64,000 nt of DNA from the NCBI GenBank assembly GCA_963677325.2, contig CAXXGM010000008.1:372001-436000 (forward strand), given 5' to 3'. The notes beneath the pieces were generated by a model. The model worked only from the letters and a program-made list of their open reading frames with translations. It was not told the DNA's origin and ran no database searches. Both the position numbers and the translations under genes were made by a program. This document shows, piece by piece, positions 17,439 to 27,600 of the stretch (its first letter is position 1; each line of letters begins with the position of its first letter). Origin of the DNA: G963677325 sp963677325 (GTDB lineage Bacteria; Bacteroidota; Bacteroidia; Bacteroidales; Prolixibacteraceae).

Positions 17439-17568
17439 AGAAAACGTTATAAAAATGAGTCTGAAATTATATGAAAATTTTGATTCGAATACTTTTTTTA
17501 TTAAAACTTGAAAATTATTTATCATATTTGTAAAAAGACGATTGTTATTATTCAAAAAATTAGCAGAT

Positions 17569-18414
17569 ATGAAATATGTGGGAGCTCATGTCAGTGCTTC
17601 GGGGGGTGTTGAGAATGCGCCTTTGAATGCCAAGATAATTGGTGCAAAAACATTTGCATTATTTACTAAAAATCAAAGACAATGGGCCGCTAAACCGTTA
17701 GAACCATCCAGTATTGATCTTTTTCAAAAGAATTGTGAAAAATCAGGTTTTCGTCGAGACCTGATACTTCCTCATGATAGTTATCTTATAAATCTTGGTC
17801 ACCCCGATGCCATTGAATTAGAGAAGTCCAGATTAGCCTTTAATGATGAAATGTTTCGTTGCCAGCAATTGGGTCTCAGTTTGCTTAACTTTCATCCGGG
17901 TAGTCATCTTGGGCGATTTTCTGTTCAGGAATGTCTGACCACGATAGCCGAGTCAATAAATATTGCTCTTGAGAAAACTTCGGGAGTAACAGCCGTGATT
18001 GAAAATACTGCAGGTCAGGGTTCAAATGTTGGTTATGCTTTTGAGCAGATCGGGGAGATCATAGATCAGGTTGAGGATAAATCCAGGGTTGGTGTTTGTA
18101 TAGACACCTGTCATGCATTTGCTGCAGGTTATGATCACACCACTTTAGAGGGATTTAATAAAATGATTGAAGAATTTGATCATACGATTGGATTGAAATA
18201 TTTGAAAGGATGGCATATCAATGATTCCAAAAGAGAATTGAATGCTCATGTTGACCGGCACGATAATCTTGGGAAGGGAGTTCTCGGAATGGAAATTTTC
18301 GAAGTGCTGATGAATGATTCCCGGTTTGATGATATGCCTTTGATACTAGAAACTCCCGATGAAAGCCTTTGGGCTGAAGAAATAAAACTTCTGTATTCGT
18401 TTGTAAGGAATTAG
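17569..18414 (+). CDS. nfo: endonuclease IV (AP endonuclease)
   Basis: 281 aa from the ATG at 17569; an in-frame TTG nine codons upstream is rejected because family members start MKYVGAHVS. The enzyme is a trinuclear-zinc TIM-barrel AP endonuclease of base-excision repair, cutting 5' to abasic sites. Metal-ligand motifs are visible: GAHVS with H7, HPGSH, ENTAG, CIDTCHAFAAGYD, and the HINDSKRELNAHVDRHDNLGKG segment with its Asp and His residues. Length is standard. Transcribed divergently from the outer-membrane protein gene; no operon partner on the right side is close (232 bp gap). Confidence 0.97.
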   Translation: MKYVGAHVSASGGVENAPLNAKIIGAKTFALFTKNQRQWAAKPLEPSSIDLFQKNCEKSGFRRDLILPHDSYLINLGHPDAIELEKSRLAFNDEMFRCQQLGLSLLNFHPGSHLGRFSVQECLTTIAESINIALEKTSGVTAVIENTAGQGSNVGYAFEQIGEIIDQVEDKSRVGVCIDTCHAFAAGYDHTTLEGFNKMIEEFDHTIGLKYLKGWHINDSKRELNAHVDRHDNLGKGVLGMEIFEVLMNDSRFDDMPLILETPDESLWAEEIKLLYSFVRN

Positions 18415-18646
18415 ATTACATCTAAAGTGCTGAATTTCTGAAAAATTAGAACTTTATTCTGAGTAATTACATGATATTCTATTTTTTAACTTTCTAATAG
18501 TTATTAGTTAGAATTTATATTGCTTTAAAAACGGAGAATAAAGTGATATAATAATTAATAAATTGTGTATTATTGCGGATTGTAAAAATCATTCTTATTT
18601 ATTGTCTTAGATATAAAGCCAGGAAACTGGTTGTAAAGTTATTTTT

Positions 18647-19174
18647 ATGGATGAATTCTTTTCACCTGAGGAAATTCGCCTTTTCATGAGTAGGTGCGAA
18701 TCGGACCGACAGAGGGTTGTCTTATTTTTAATTTATAATTACGGAATATTAATTGAAGAGGCTTTGGAGATTAAGGCCGGTCAGTTTATGGTGAAACCAG
18801 ATTGTATTCTATTCAATTTCACAAGAGGCATTACTTTTAAGCAACATACTTATAAAATTCAAGGTGAAAATTACCGGTTTTTTTATAGAATTCTATATAA
18901 ATTGCAGGACCATGAGCCTATTCTTCACAAAGATAAAAACCTGCCGGTTTCAGAAGCTATCATAAAAAAAGACCTTTTTGATTTAGCCGTAATAATGAAT
19001 AAAAAAATAACCGCTGGACAATTGTTTGAAAGCCATTTATTCTGGTTATTCCGCAGGGGGGTGAGTTATTCTCAGGCTGTTGAGGAATATGGAATTCCCA
19101 TCTCCGGACGTCATTTTAAAGTATGGGAAGAGGCGATGATGGCCAAACGGTTATGGCCTTTCCTTCTGGAATAG
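18647..19174 (+). CDS. small protein resembling a degenerate tyrosine-recombinase catalytic domain
   Basis: 175 aa. The N-terminal half (SDRQRVVLFLIYNYGILIEEAL) lines up by eye with the XerC/D segment containing the first catalytic Arg (RDKAV..LFYGTGIRLSEL), and LFESHLFWLFRRGVSYSQAV lines up with LRHSYATHLLNRGADLNAI. The catalytic residues are missing: Arg of GIR is Leu, HxxR is absent, and GH is not conserved; I see no convincing nucleophilic Tyr. It may be a DNA-binding protein derived from a recombinase or an unrelated helical fold. It stands alone between nfo and a sensor kinase gene with >230 bp gaps on both sides. Gene reality is likely; the fold assignment is tentative. Confidence 0.6.
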   Translation: MDEFFSPEEIRLFMSRCESDRQRVVLFLIYNYGILIEEALEIKAGQFMVKPDCILFNFTRGITFKQHTYKIQGENYRFFYRILYKLQDHEPILHKDKNLPVSEAIIKKDLFDLAVIMNKKITAGQLFESHLFWLFRRGVSYSQAVEEYGIPISGRHFKVWEEAMMAKRLWPFLLE

Positions 19175-19411
19175 ATTTCTAAACAAAGGAAATTACTTTT
19201 ATTCTAAAAATACTTGTTTCCCCTTTAAATACCGGAAGAGATATTCTTTATTATTGCATTTTTTTTAAAAAAACTAAAGACAAAAAAGGGAAGGACAAAT
19301 AATCAGAATCAAATAAAATATTATTTTTGAGAATCGCTTACCAATGTTTCTATGTAAAAGTTTTCTTGAGAATGTGAAAGGCCCTTTAACGATACTTCTG
19401 AACTAAGAATT

Positions 19412-22400
19412 ATGAAAAAGGAAAATGAGGTGGATTTTAATAAAGGTTTTGCTCATAATGAAATCACCAATCTTTCATCTGAACTCCAACATAAGGAAAC
19501 TGAAATAAACAGGTTAAGAGAGCAATTGAAATCGGTTATCAAACGTGAGGAAATTTCCCGTTTGATTCTGATGATTAACACTCCCGGTCATTTTTATAAG
19601 TACATGTCAGATCTGACCGATGCTCTTCAGGAATGGTCCGCATGTGAGGCCGTAGGAATAAGACTTAAGCAGGGGAATGATTACCCTTATTTTGAAACAC
19701 GTGGTTTCCCATCTTCTTTTATCCAGGCAGAAAACAAGCTATGTAAATATCGTTCTGATGGAACACCTGAACTGGAATGTATGTGTGGAAATATATTGTG
19801 CGGAAGGACTGATCCCAATAAATCCTTCTTTACATTAGAAGGAAGTTTTTGGTCCAATAATACAACTGACCTTCTTGCCAGTACCAATGATTCGGACCGC
19901 CAAGCCAGGACAAGAAATCGTTGCAATAGTTCCGGATATGAATCAGTAGCTCTGATCCCGTTACGTTCCAATAAAGAGATTTTTGGATTGTTGCAATTTA
20001 ATGACCATCGTACGAATCGGTTTACCCCGGAAATTATCGGAGATCTCGAGAAAATTGCAAATTGTATTTCATTTGCTCTTCTTAGGAGAAAAGCCGAGGA
20101 GGATCTTAACAAAAGCGAACATAAATGGGTTGTTACCCTCTCGAGTATCGGTGATGCAGTCATAGCTACCGATAAAACCGGCTGTATTACATTTCTTAAT
20201 CCAGTTGCTGAAAAACTAACCGGTTGGAAACTTGAGGATGCCTTAAATCAGAATGCAGAAAGTATCCTGAATATCTTTAAGGAGAATCCATTGCGTGAAT
20301 CTGAACGGGGGAAAAATTGTTCCCTTATGTTGATCCGTAAAGATGGATCGGAAATTCCTGTTGAAATGATTGAATCAAGAATCAATAATAAGGAGGATGA
20401 GATATCCGGCACTGTTATTCTTTTCAGGGATATTCCTTTGCGAGATAAGGCTGAAGCAGAATTGAAGGAGAAAGAAGTGCAGTTTCGGAATCTTGCTGAT
20501 TCTGGTTTAACCCTAATCTGGACCTCTGATGAGAATAAATTGTGCAATTATTTTAATCATACCTGGTTAGCTTTTACCGGCAGGACTCTTGAACAGGAAA
20601 TGGGCCAGGGATGGATTGACGGAGTACATCCGGAGGATTTGGAGAGATGCTTTCAAACCTATACCTCTGCTTTCGATAACCGTAGTAAGTTTGATATGGA
20701 ATACCGTCTTCGCCATGTCTCGGGGGAATACCGGTGGATAAGAGACCTGGGAACTCCAAACTTTGACAGCCGGGGTGAATTTATTGGCTATATTGGTCAT
20801 TGTTTCGATATTTCGGTTGATAAACTATCCGAAAATATTTTGCGGGAAAATGAGCAACATTTGAAATCTTTATTGGAGCAGACACAAAAACAAAAGAATG
20901 AGATTCAGATTCAAAACGAACGTTTGGAAAGCCTTCTGCGGATTTCTCATTATAAGATGACATCCAGAAATGATCTTTTGAATCATGTTTTAAAGGAAGC
21001 TATTGATCTTACATTTAGTCAGGTTGGTTATATTTTTTCGTATGATGAATCTGAAAAAATATTAACTCTTAATGCCTTATCCTCAGGGGCGATGGAAATA
21101 TGTACTGTGGAAAATCCTAAAACAGAGTATGATTTGAATGGCGCAGGATTATGGGGAGAGCCAATCAGACAAGGCAGGGCCATAGTGGTAAATGAATATG
21201 AAGCAGATCACGAGTCCAAAAGGGGGACTCCCGAAGGGCATGTGATTCTTCACAGGTTTTTAACAATACCTGTTATTATCGATAATGTTATTGTGGGTGT
21301 AGTGGGAGTAGCGAATAAGAATGAGGATTATGAACCATCGGATGTTCGGCAACTAACCCTTTTGATGGATGCGGCCTGGAGGATGCTGGAACATGAAAAG
21401 GTTGTTGAAAATTTAAAAATTGCCAAGGAAAAGGCTGAAGAAGGTGAAAAGCTGAAATCTGCTTTTCTGGCAAACATGAGTCATGAAATCAGGACTCCGA
21501 TGAATGGGATTCTTGGTTTTGCTGAGCTGCTTAAAGAACCTGGTCTTTCAGGGGAAGAGAAAGAGGAATATATCGGAATCATCGAAAAAAGTGGCCGGAG
21601 AATGCTCAACATCATCAACGATATCATAAGTATATCCAAGCTTGAGTCAGGTCTGATGCAAGTATCCCTCAAAGAGACTAACATTAATGATCAGATAAAC
21701 TATATTCATACCTTTTTCAGACCTGAAGCAGAGAAAAAGGGAATAAATATATTCTGTTTTCATGACCTTTTAGAAAAAGAAGCCATTATAAATACTGATA
21801 GGGAAAAGTTATATGCAATTTTGACAAATCTGGTTAAAAATGCTATAAAGTTCACCTGGCAGGGATCCATCGAAATAGGCTATCATAAAAAAGATAAATT
21901 TCTTGAATTTTATGTCAGAGATACCGGGAATGGTATCCCTCCCGAACAGCTTGATATAATCTTTGAACGGTTCAGGCAAGGAAATGAATCTTTGACCAGA
22001 AACTATGAAGGAGCAGGATTAGGATTATCAATTTCAAAAGCTTATGTGGAAATGCTTGGAGGTAAAATATGGGTTTCGAGCAGTTATGGCAAAGGGTCCT
22101 GTTTTTATTTTACCATTCCTTACACTTCTGAAGTCTGTTCAGACCGGGGCCAGATTAGCCAAAACCATGAAATCTATCTTGATCGTTCGATTGCTGATTT
22201 AAAAATATTAATAGCAGAGGATGACGATTTATCTGATTTTCTTTTAAGAAAGGCTGTTAAACCGTATGCAAAAGAGATCCTCCGTGTCCGATCCGGTAAT
22301 GATGCAATAGCGGCCGTTTCGAGGAATCCGGACATCGATCTTATTTTAATGGATATAAAAATGCCAGAAGTGGATGGTTACAATGCGATAAAGAAGATAA

Positions 22401-22615
22401 GAGAATTTAACGAGAATGTTATAATTATTGTTCAAACCGCTTTCAGTCTTACCGTAGATAAGGAAAAAGCGATGAAATCAGGATGCAATGATTATATTTC
22501 CAAACCGATAAGACAGGTTTTATTGAGGCAAAAGATCGAAGATATTTTTTATAGTATCAAGTCAAAAAGTGTAGCGGGGAATATTTCTGGTTCATCAAAA
22601 GTACCGATGGAATGA
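19412..22615 (+). CDS. hybrid sensor histidine kinase/response regulator (GAF-PAS-PAS-GAF-HisKA-HATPase-REC)
   Basis: 1067 aa without transmembrane helices, so a cytoplasmic sensor. Order: a short coiled coil (~20-50), a GAF-like domain with a cluster of cysteines (~55-225), two PAS domains (~235-350 and ~355-475), a coiled coil, a second GAF domain (~505-665), HisKA with phospho-accepting H691 in NMSHEIRTPMNG, HATPase_c (~790-900, N-box NLVKNAIKF, G-box DTGNGIP), and a receiver domain with D981 in LILMDIKMP. No DNA-binding output is present, so the phosphoryl group must pass to an unlinked protein. The Cys-rich first GAF (CKY, CMCGNILCG) might bind a cofactor; this is speculation. Followed 48 bp later by an M24-like gene. 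Confidence 0.93.
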   Translation: MKKENEVDFNKGFAHNEITNLSSELQHKETEINRLREQLKSVIKREEISRLILMINTPGHFYKYMSDLTDALQEWSACEAVGIRLKQGNDYPYFETRGFPSSFIQAENKLCKYRSDGTPELECMCGNILCGRTDPNKSFFTLEGSFWSNNTTDLLASTNDSDRQARTRNRCNSSGYESVALIPLRSNKEIFGLLQFNDHRTNRFTPEIIGDLEKIANCISFALLRRKAEEDLNKSEHKWVVTLSSIGDAVIATDKTGCITFLNPVAEKLTGWKLEDALNQNAESILNIFKENPLRESERGKNCSLMLIRKDGSEIPVEMIESRINNKEDEISGTVILFRDIPLRDKAEAELKEKEVQFRNLADSGLTLIWTSDENKLCNYFNHTWLAFTGRTLEQEMGQGWIDGVHPEDLERCFQTYTSAFDNRSKFDMEYRLRHVSGEYRWIRDLGTPNFDSRGEFIGYIGHCFDISVDKLSENILRENEQHLKSLLEQTQKQKNEIQIQNERLESLLRISHYKMTSRNDLLNHVLKEAIDLTFSQVGYIFSYDESEKILTLNALSSGAMEICTVENPKTEYDLNGAGLWGEPIRQGRAIVVNEYEADHESKRGTPEGHVILHRFLTIPVIIDNVIVGVVGVANKNEDYEPSDVRQLTLLMDAAWRMLEHEKVVENLKIAKEKAEEGEKLKSAFLANMSHEIRTPMNGILGFAELLKEPGLSGEEKEEYIGIIEKSGRRMLNIINDIISISKLESGLMQVSLKETNINDQINYIHTFFRPEAEKKGINIFCFHDLLEKEAIINTDREKLYAILTNLVKNAIKFTWQGSIEIGYHKKDKFLEFYVRDTGNGIPPEQLDIIFERFRQGNESLTRNYEGAGLGLSISKAYVEMLGGKIWVSSSYGKGSCFYFTIPYTSEVCSDRGQISQNHEIYLDRSIADLKILIAEDDDLSDFLLRKAVKPYAKEILRVRSGNDAIAAVSRNPDIDLILMDIKMPEVDGYNAIKKIREFNENVIIIVQTAFSLTVDKEKAMKSGCNDYISKPIRQVLLRQKIEDIFYSIKSKSVAGNISGSSKVPME

Positions 22616-22663
22616 TTATTTTTGGAATTAGTAAAATCTACTTACAGAAATTAATTTTTATCC

Positions 22664-24064
22664 ATGAAAAATAGCCTGCTTACTGAAATCTCCTGGCCGG
22701 ATTTTGATAAAAATGCCTCTTCAATAATTTTCACCGCGGATGAGTTGAATGAGAGATTAAAGCTCACGCGTGAAATGATGGGGAAAGAACGGCTGACTCA
22801 TCTTATCGTGTATTCGGATAAGGAGCATTTTGCAAATCTGATGTACTTGTTGAATTATGAACCAAGATTTGAAGAGGCTGTTCTTGTCATAAATTTGATC
22901 AACGATCCTCTGATTTTGACGGGTAATGAATGCGTAAACCGTTTTAAAGCCAGTCCTCTTTACCAAATTAACAAATTACGAACCGAGCGATTTCAGCCCT
23001 TCTCCCTCCTAAATCAGCCAAAGGATGACAGTCGTTTATTGAAAGATATCTTTATCTCTGAAGGAATAGACCAGGATTCTCGAATCGGGTGTACAGGGTG
23101 GAAATATTTTTCAGAAAAGGAACATCCTTCTGCTGAGTATGCGATAGAGATCCCTGCTTATATTGTTGATACATTGAGGGAAATAACAAGTTATGAACAG
23201 GTAGTCAATGCCACTCATATCTTTATGCATCCTGATCATGGATTGCGCGCGCGCTGTACCGCCTCTGAAATTGCTTTTTTTGAATACTCGGGTATTATGT
23301 CATCCGAAGGGATGAAGAGCTTTTTGCACCATATAAAACCGGATCAGACTGATTTTGAACTGGTTCGCAATTATAATCTTACCGGTTATCCCCTTTGCTG
23401 CCATATAGGGATGACCAGTGGGTCTAACAGGCATATAGGTTTAGCCAGTCCGGGAGGATACACAATAAAAAAGGGAGATCCTCTCTCAACCAGTGTCGGC
23501 TATTGGGGAAGTCTCAACTGCAGGGCTGGTTGGGTTGCTGAAAGTGAAAACGATCTCCCGGAAGAGGCTAGAGGATACGTGGAGAAATTTGCAGCTCCAT
23601 TCTACTCCGTGATGGGAGAGTGGTTTAAAAACCTAAGTATAGGCACGAAGGGCAAAGAAATTGCCTCAATTATTTATGATAATCTTCCTTTCGATGAATT
23701 TGGGATTTTCCTGAATCCTGGTCATCTGATTCATTTCGATGAGTGGCTGAGTTCCCCTATTTATAAAGGATCAGAGTTAGAAATACAAAGTGGCATGTAT
23801 TTTCAGGTGGATGTTATCCCAAAATCGAAGAAATATTTTTCATCCCGGATGGAAGATGGAATTGTAGTAGCTGATAAAACCTTAAGAGATGAACTGAAAT
23901 CAAAATTTCCACCGGTTTATGATCGGTGTATGAGTCGCAGAAAATTTATGACGGATGTACTGAATATTGAACTTCCTGATGAACTCCTTCCTCTTTCCAA
24001 TATTCCAGCTATTGTGCCGCCCTTTTTCTTAAATCCTGACCTGATCTTTACTCTTGAGAGATAG
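22664..24064 (+). CDS. M24-family (Xaa-Pro peptidase-like) protein, possibly inactive
   Basis: 466 aa. The N-terminal half resembles a creatinase/prolidase N-domain (HLIVYSDKEHFANLMYL), and the C-terminal half resembles the pita-bread fold of M24 peptidases. Landmarks include DFELVRNY, the GDPLSTSVGYWGSLNCRAGW segment, LNPGHLIHFDEW and RMEDGIVVAD. In active enzymes the strand after GD carries two metal-binding Asp residues; here the corresponding stretch has Ser, Thr and Asn instead, while the later His and Glu positions are partly kept. It may therefore be a non-metal or non-peptidase member. It is 48 bp after the sensor kinase gene and could be co-transcribed. A hairpin follows the stop codon. 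Confidence 0.8.
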   Translation: MKNSLLTEISWPDFDKNASSIIFTADELNERLKLTREMMGKERLTHLIVYSDKEHFANLMYLLNYEPRFEEAVLVINLINDPLILTGNECVNRFKASPLYQINKLRTERFQPFSLLNQPKDDSRLLKDIFISEGIDQDSRIGCTGWKYFSEKEHPSAEYAIEIPAYIVDTLREITSYEQVVNATHIFMHPDHGLRARCTASEIAFFEYSGIMSSEGMKSFLHHIKPDQTDFELVRNYNLTGYPLCCHIGMTSGSNRHIGLASPGGYTIKKGDPLSTSVGYWGSLNCRAGWVAESENDLPEEARGYVEKFAAPFYSVMGEWFKNLSIGTKGKEIASIIYDNLPFDEFGIFLNPGHLIHFDEWLSSPIYKGSELEIQSGMYFQVDVIPKSKKYFSSRMEDGIVVADKTLRDELKSKFPPVYDRCMSRRKFMTDVLNIELPDELLPLSNIPAIVPPFFLNPDLIFTLER

Positions 24065-24677
24065 ACCGGAGGAACAAAAAAATTCCCCTGAATGATAGAA
24101 AAACAGGGGAATTAAACATCTAAACTTTTTCAAAAATCAAACTTAAAAAATCAAACTGACAAATTCATTATCTCAAATTTTGTGCCACAAAATTTGAGAT
24201 AATGAAGTGATACTTTGTTGCAAAAGTGCCTGAACTGTTACAGGATAAGCAAGAAAAATAAATCATAGAATTTCTGAATTTTCAATTTTTATAAAAACCT
24301 GAACATAATAGTCCCGCCTATTATCTTCTTCAAATTCCAGGTTTTAATCAGCGCCCTTTCGGATCGTATCCGTCAATAACCATTTTTCACGGTGAAAGTT
24401 TTTAATCAACAGAATATATTGCCATGGGTATAGTCAAACAACTATTAAGGGAATACGTACCGGGGAAAATACAATCCGGTACCAGGTCTGATGGCAGGTG
24501 GAATTTTTAGGTGAATTCCGGATTCTGGAGGTTTGATGGCTCTGATTTTTTATCCTTGAAAACTCCTGTGCACGGAGTACGCCAAAGGGGTAACAATTTA
24601 AAATTCAGGGTACTTATTTTATTGGATTTTTAGATATATTTGTCTTGCCTGAACTTGTGTTTGTATGTTGAAAAAAA
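24065..24677. other. gene-free stretch with hairpins
   Basis: 613 bp without a supportable gene. It starts with a 10-bp hairpin (24081-24090 with 24104-24113), probably the end of the M24-like transcript although no T-run follows on the plus strand. A 39-bp palindrome comes next at 24166-24204. The region around 24300-24600 is mixed in composition, with short open frames only (the longest begins at ATG 24424 and stops after 28 codons). I see no tRNA, riboswitch or insertion-sequence ends. Confidence 0.6.
24166..24204. repeat. 39-bp near-perfect palindrome
   Basis: Arms of 19 bp (24166-24184 and 24186-24204) are perfect inverse complements around a single central base. As RNA it would form a long AT-rich hairpin; as DNA it could be a dimer binding site. 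No T-run follows, so it is not a standard intrinsic terminator. Confidence 0.75.
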
Positions 24678-27600
24678 ATGTTCCCCATGGAAAAAGACAT
24701 TAAATCAGCAGCCGCAGATCTTCGCCAAAAGATTGAATATGCTTCAAAAAATAAGCTTTCGGCAGAAGAACTACTTCCTTCTATGGCCGGAATGCTAAAG
24801 CTTATTGAGGAGATGGAAACATCCCGGACCGAACCGGGATTACAGGGTGAAAAGTATATGAAGACAATACTCGGCACCATGATTGACGGGTTTTACCTTA
24901 TCGACACGGAAGGGTGTATTTTGGATGCCAATGATTTCTATTGCTCCATGATAGGATATAGCCGTGAGGAATTGCTCACGATGAAAGTGAAAGACCTCGA
25001 AGCGGTGGATTCGGAGGAAGTAATTAAGGGGAGAATTCAACAGATTTTAGAGAGCGGCTATGCCCGTTTTGAAACCAGGCATTTGCGCAAAGATGGAAGA
25101 ATCATAGATGTCGAATGCAGCGTTAATTTTTTGACCGAGGAAAAACCAAAGCTTTTTTGCTTTCTGCGCGACATTACCGGGCGCAAAGAGTTAGAAGAAT
25201 CATTAAGAAGGCAAAAGGAAGAATTCGAGTTGATTTTTGACAATATACCCGCTCAGATATGGTATAAGGATACCCTTAATAATTTCGTCCGCGTAAATCG
25301 CCAGGTGTGTGCAGATATTGGAATGACCAATGACCAGATTGAAGGGCATTCAGCCGCAGAAATATTTCCTTCTTTTGCTGAAAAATATTATCAGGACGAT
25401 CTCGAAGTAATAAATTCAGGCCATCCGAAACGTGGAATTATTGAACAGATAAACGCTGCCGGTGGTGAATTAAGGTCGGTTCAAACAGACAAAATGCCTG
25501 TATCAGAGAAAGATGGTAAGGTTGTTCATCTGATTGCTCTGGTTAAGGACATCACCGAACGCAAGCGGGGCGAAGAAATGCTCAGGCTACAGTCGGATGC
25601 CATGGACGCATCAATAGATGGTCTGGCCATCCTCGATGCAGATCATCAATACATCTATCTGAACAAATCACATGCGCAAATTTACGGTTATGATGATGCC
25701 GGTGAATTGACCGGGAAATCGTGGAGGGTGCTTTATGGTGAGAAGGAATTGCAAAGATTTGACCAGGAGATTATGCCGGAAATCAGCCGTAAAGGGTATT
25801 ATTCCGGAAGAGCCCTGGGCAGGAAAAAGGATGGCAGTACATTTCACCAGACCTTATCGCTGACCCGTCTGGAGAATGGCGGGTTGATCTGTTCCGTACG
25901 GGATATCTCTGAGATACTCAGGATGGAGGAAGATCTGCGGGAGAGCGAGGATAAATTTAAATATGTGTTCGAAAATTCGGTCATCGGCAAATCAATAACA
26001 TTTATATCTGGTGAGCTTCAAATAAACAAGGCTTTCTGTGAGCTTTTGGGATATTCGTCCGGTGAAATGGCCGGAAAGAAATGGCAGGACATCACTCATC
26101 CGGATGATATTGAAATGACGAATGAAATTCTGAAGACGACACTCTCAGAGAAAAAGGATTCGGCTAATTTTACCAAGAGATTTGTCAAAAAAGACGGGTC
26201 CGTCATCTGGGCCGAGGTAAGCACTGCATTGCGCCGGGATCAAAACGGCCAACCGCTTTACTTCGTGACTGCCATTATGGATATTACTCAGCGCAAGCTG
26301 GCAGAAGATGCACTGAAGGAATTAAACGAGTTTAAAAAACAGGTCATCAATAGCGCACAGGAGGGAATTGTTGTTTACGGCCGTGACCTGAAATATACGG
26401 TATGGAATCCTTATATGGAAAACCTGACCGGATTAACTGCTTCTGAGGTGTTGGGTAAACACCCGATGGATTTTTTTCCTTTTCTGAAAGCCTCTCATGT
26501 TATGGATACGATCAACAAGGCGCTGAACGGAGAAATCTGTGCCCCGGTTGAGTTCCCATTCAGCGTGCCATCTACGGGTAAAACAGGCTGGGTCTCTGAA
26601 ACAACAGGGCCGTTGCGTGATGCACAGGGCAAAATAATCGGAGCAATCAGTACTGTACGCAATATCACCGAAAACAAGAGGACTGAAGAGGCCCTGAGCA
26701 ACAGTGAAACTAAACTTCGTACAGTGGTTCAGACAATTCCTGATTTAATTTGGCTGAAAGATAAGGATGGCGTGTATCTGTCATGCAACGCGATGTTTGA
26801 GCGTTTTTTTGGTGCCCGGGAATCTGAGATCATCGGGAAAACTGATTACGACTTTTTAGACCGTGGCCTTGCCGACTTCTTTTGCGAACACGATCGACTG
26901 GCAATGGAAGCCGGAAAACCAACCAGTAATGAAGAATGGATCACTTTTGCAGACGATGGTCATCGTGCCTATCTGGATACGATCAAGTCGCCGATGTACG
27001 ATTCCAACGGAACACTCACCGGTGTTCTTGGTATCGGGCGCGACATTACCAAGCGCAAGCGGGCTGAAGTAATGTTGCAGGAAAGTGAAGAAAAATTCCG
27101 CACGATCATGGATCAATCGAGCGACATTATTGCTATCACGGATGACAAAGGGTTCATTACCTATGCTTCGTCAGCTTCGGCTTCCTATTTTCTTTATACT
27201 CCGGAAGAAATATGCGGCCACCATTTCATGGAATTCGTTGACGATTCGGTTGCGACAAAAGCGATTACAATTTTTAAAGATATTGTGGAGCATGGTGCGC
27301 GTTCGAATGCCGATTGGATGCTGAAGCGCAAAGACGGATCAACATTTATCGGAAACTTAATCGGATCGAACTTCCGAAGCGGCGGAATGAACGGGGTGCT
27401 GTTTGTCATTCGTGATGTCACCGAGCGCAAGAAGGAGGAAGAAGAATTAATCAGGGCTAAAGGGAAAGCGGAACAAAGCGGATTGAGATTAAGCCAGATA
27501 AATAAAGAACTGGAGGAAAGAAATGTTTTTATTCAAACCATTCTTGATAATCTTCCTATTGGATTGTCCTTGAATGAATTAAGCGATGGTAGGGCTGTCT

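Noticed and set aside
24424..24510. 28-codon frame starting MGIVKQLLREY in the 24-kb gap
   Set aside because: Too short and without any similarity or context to support a gene.
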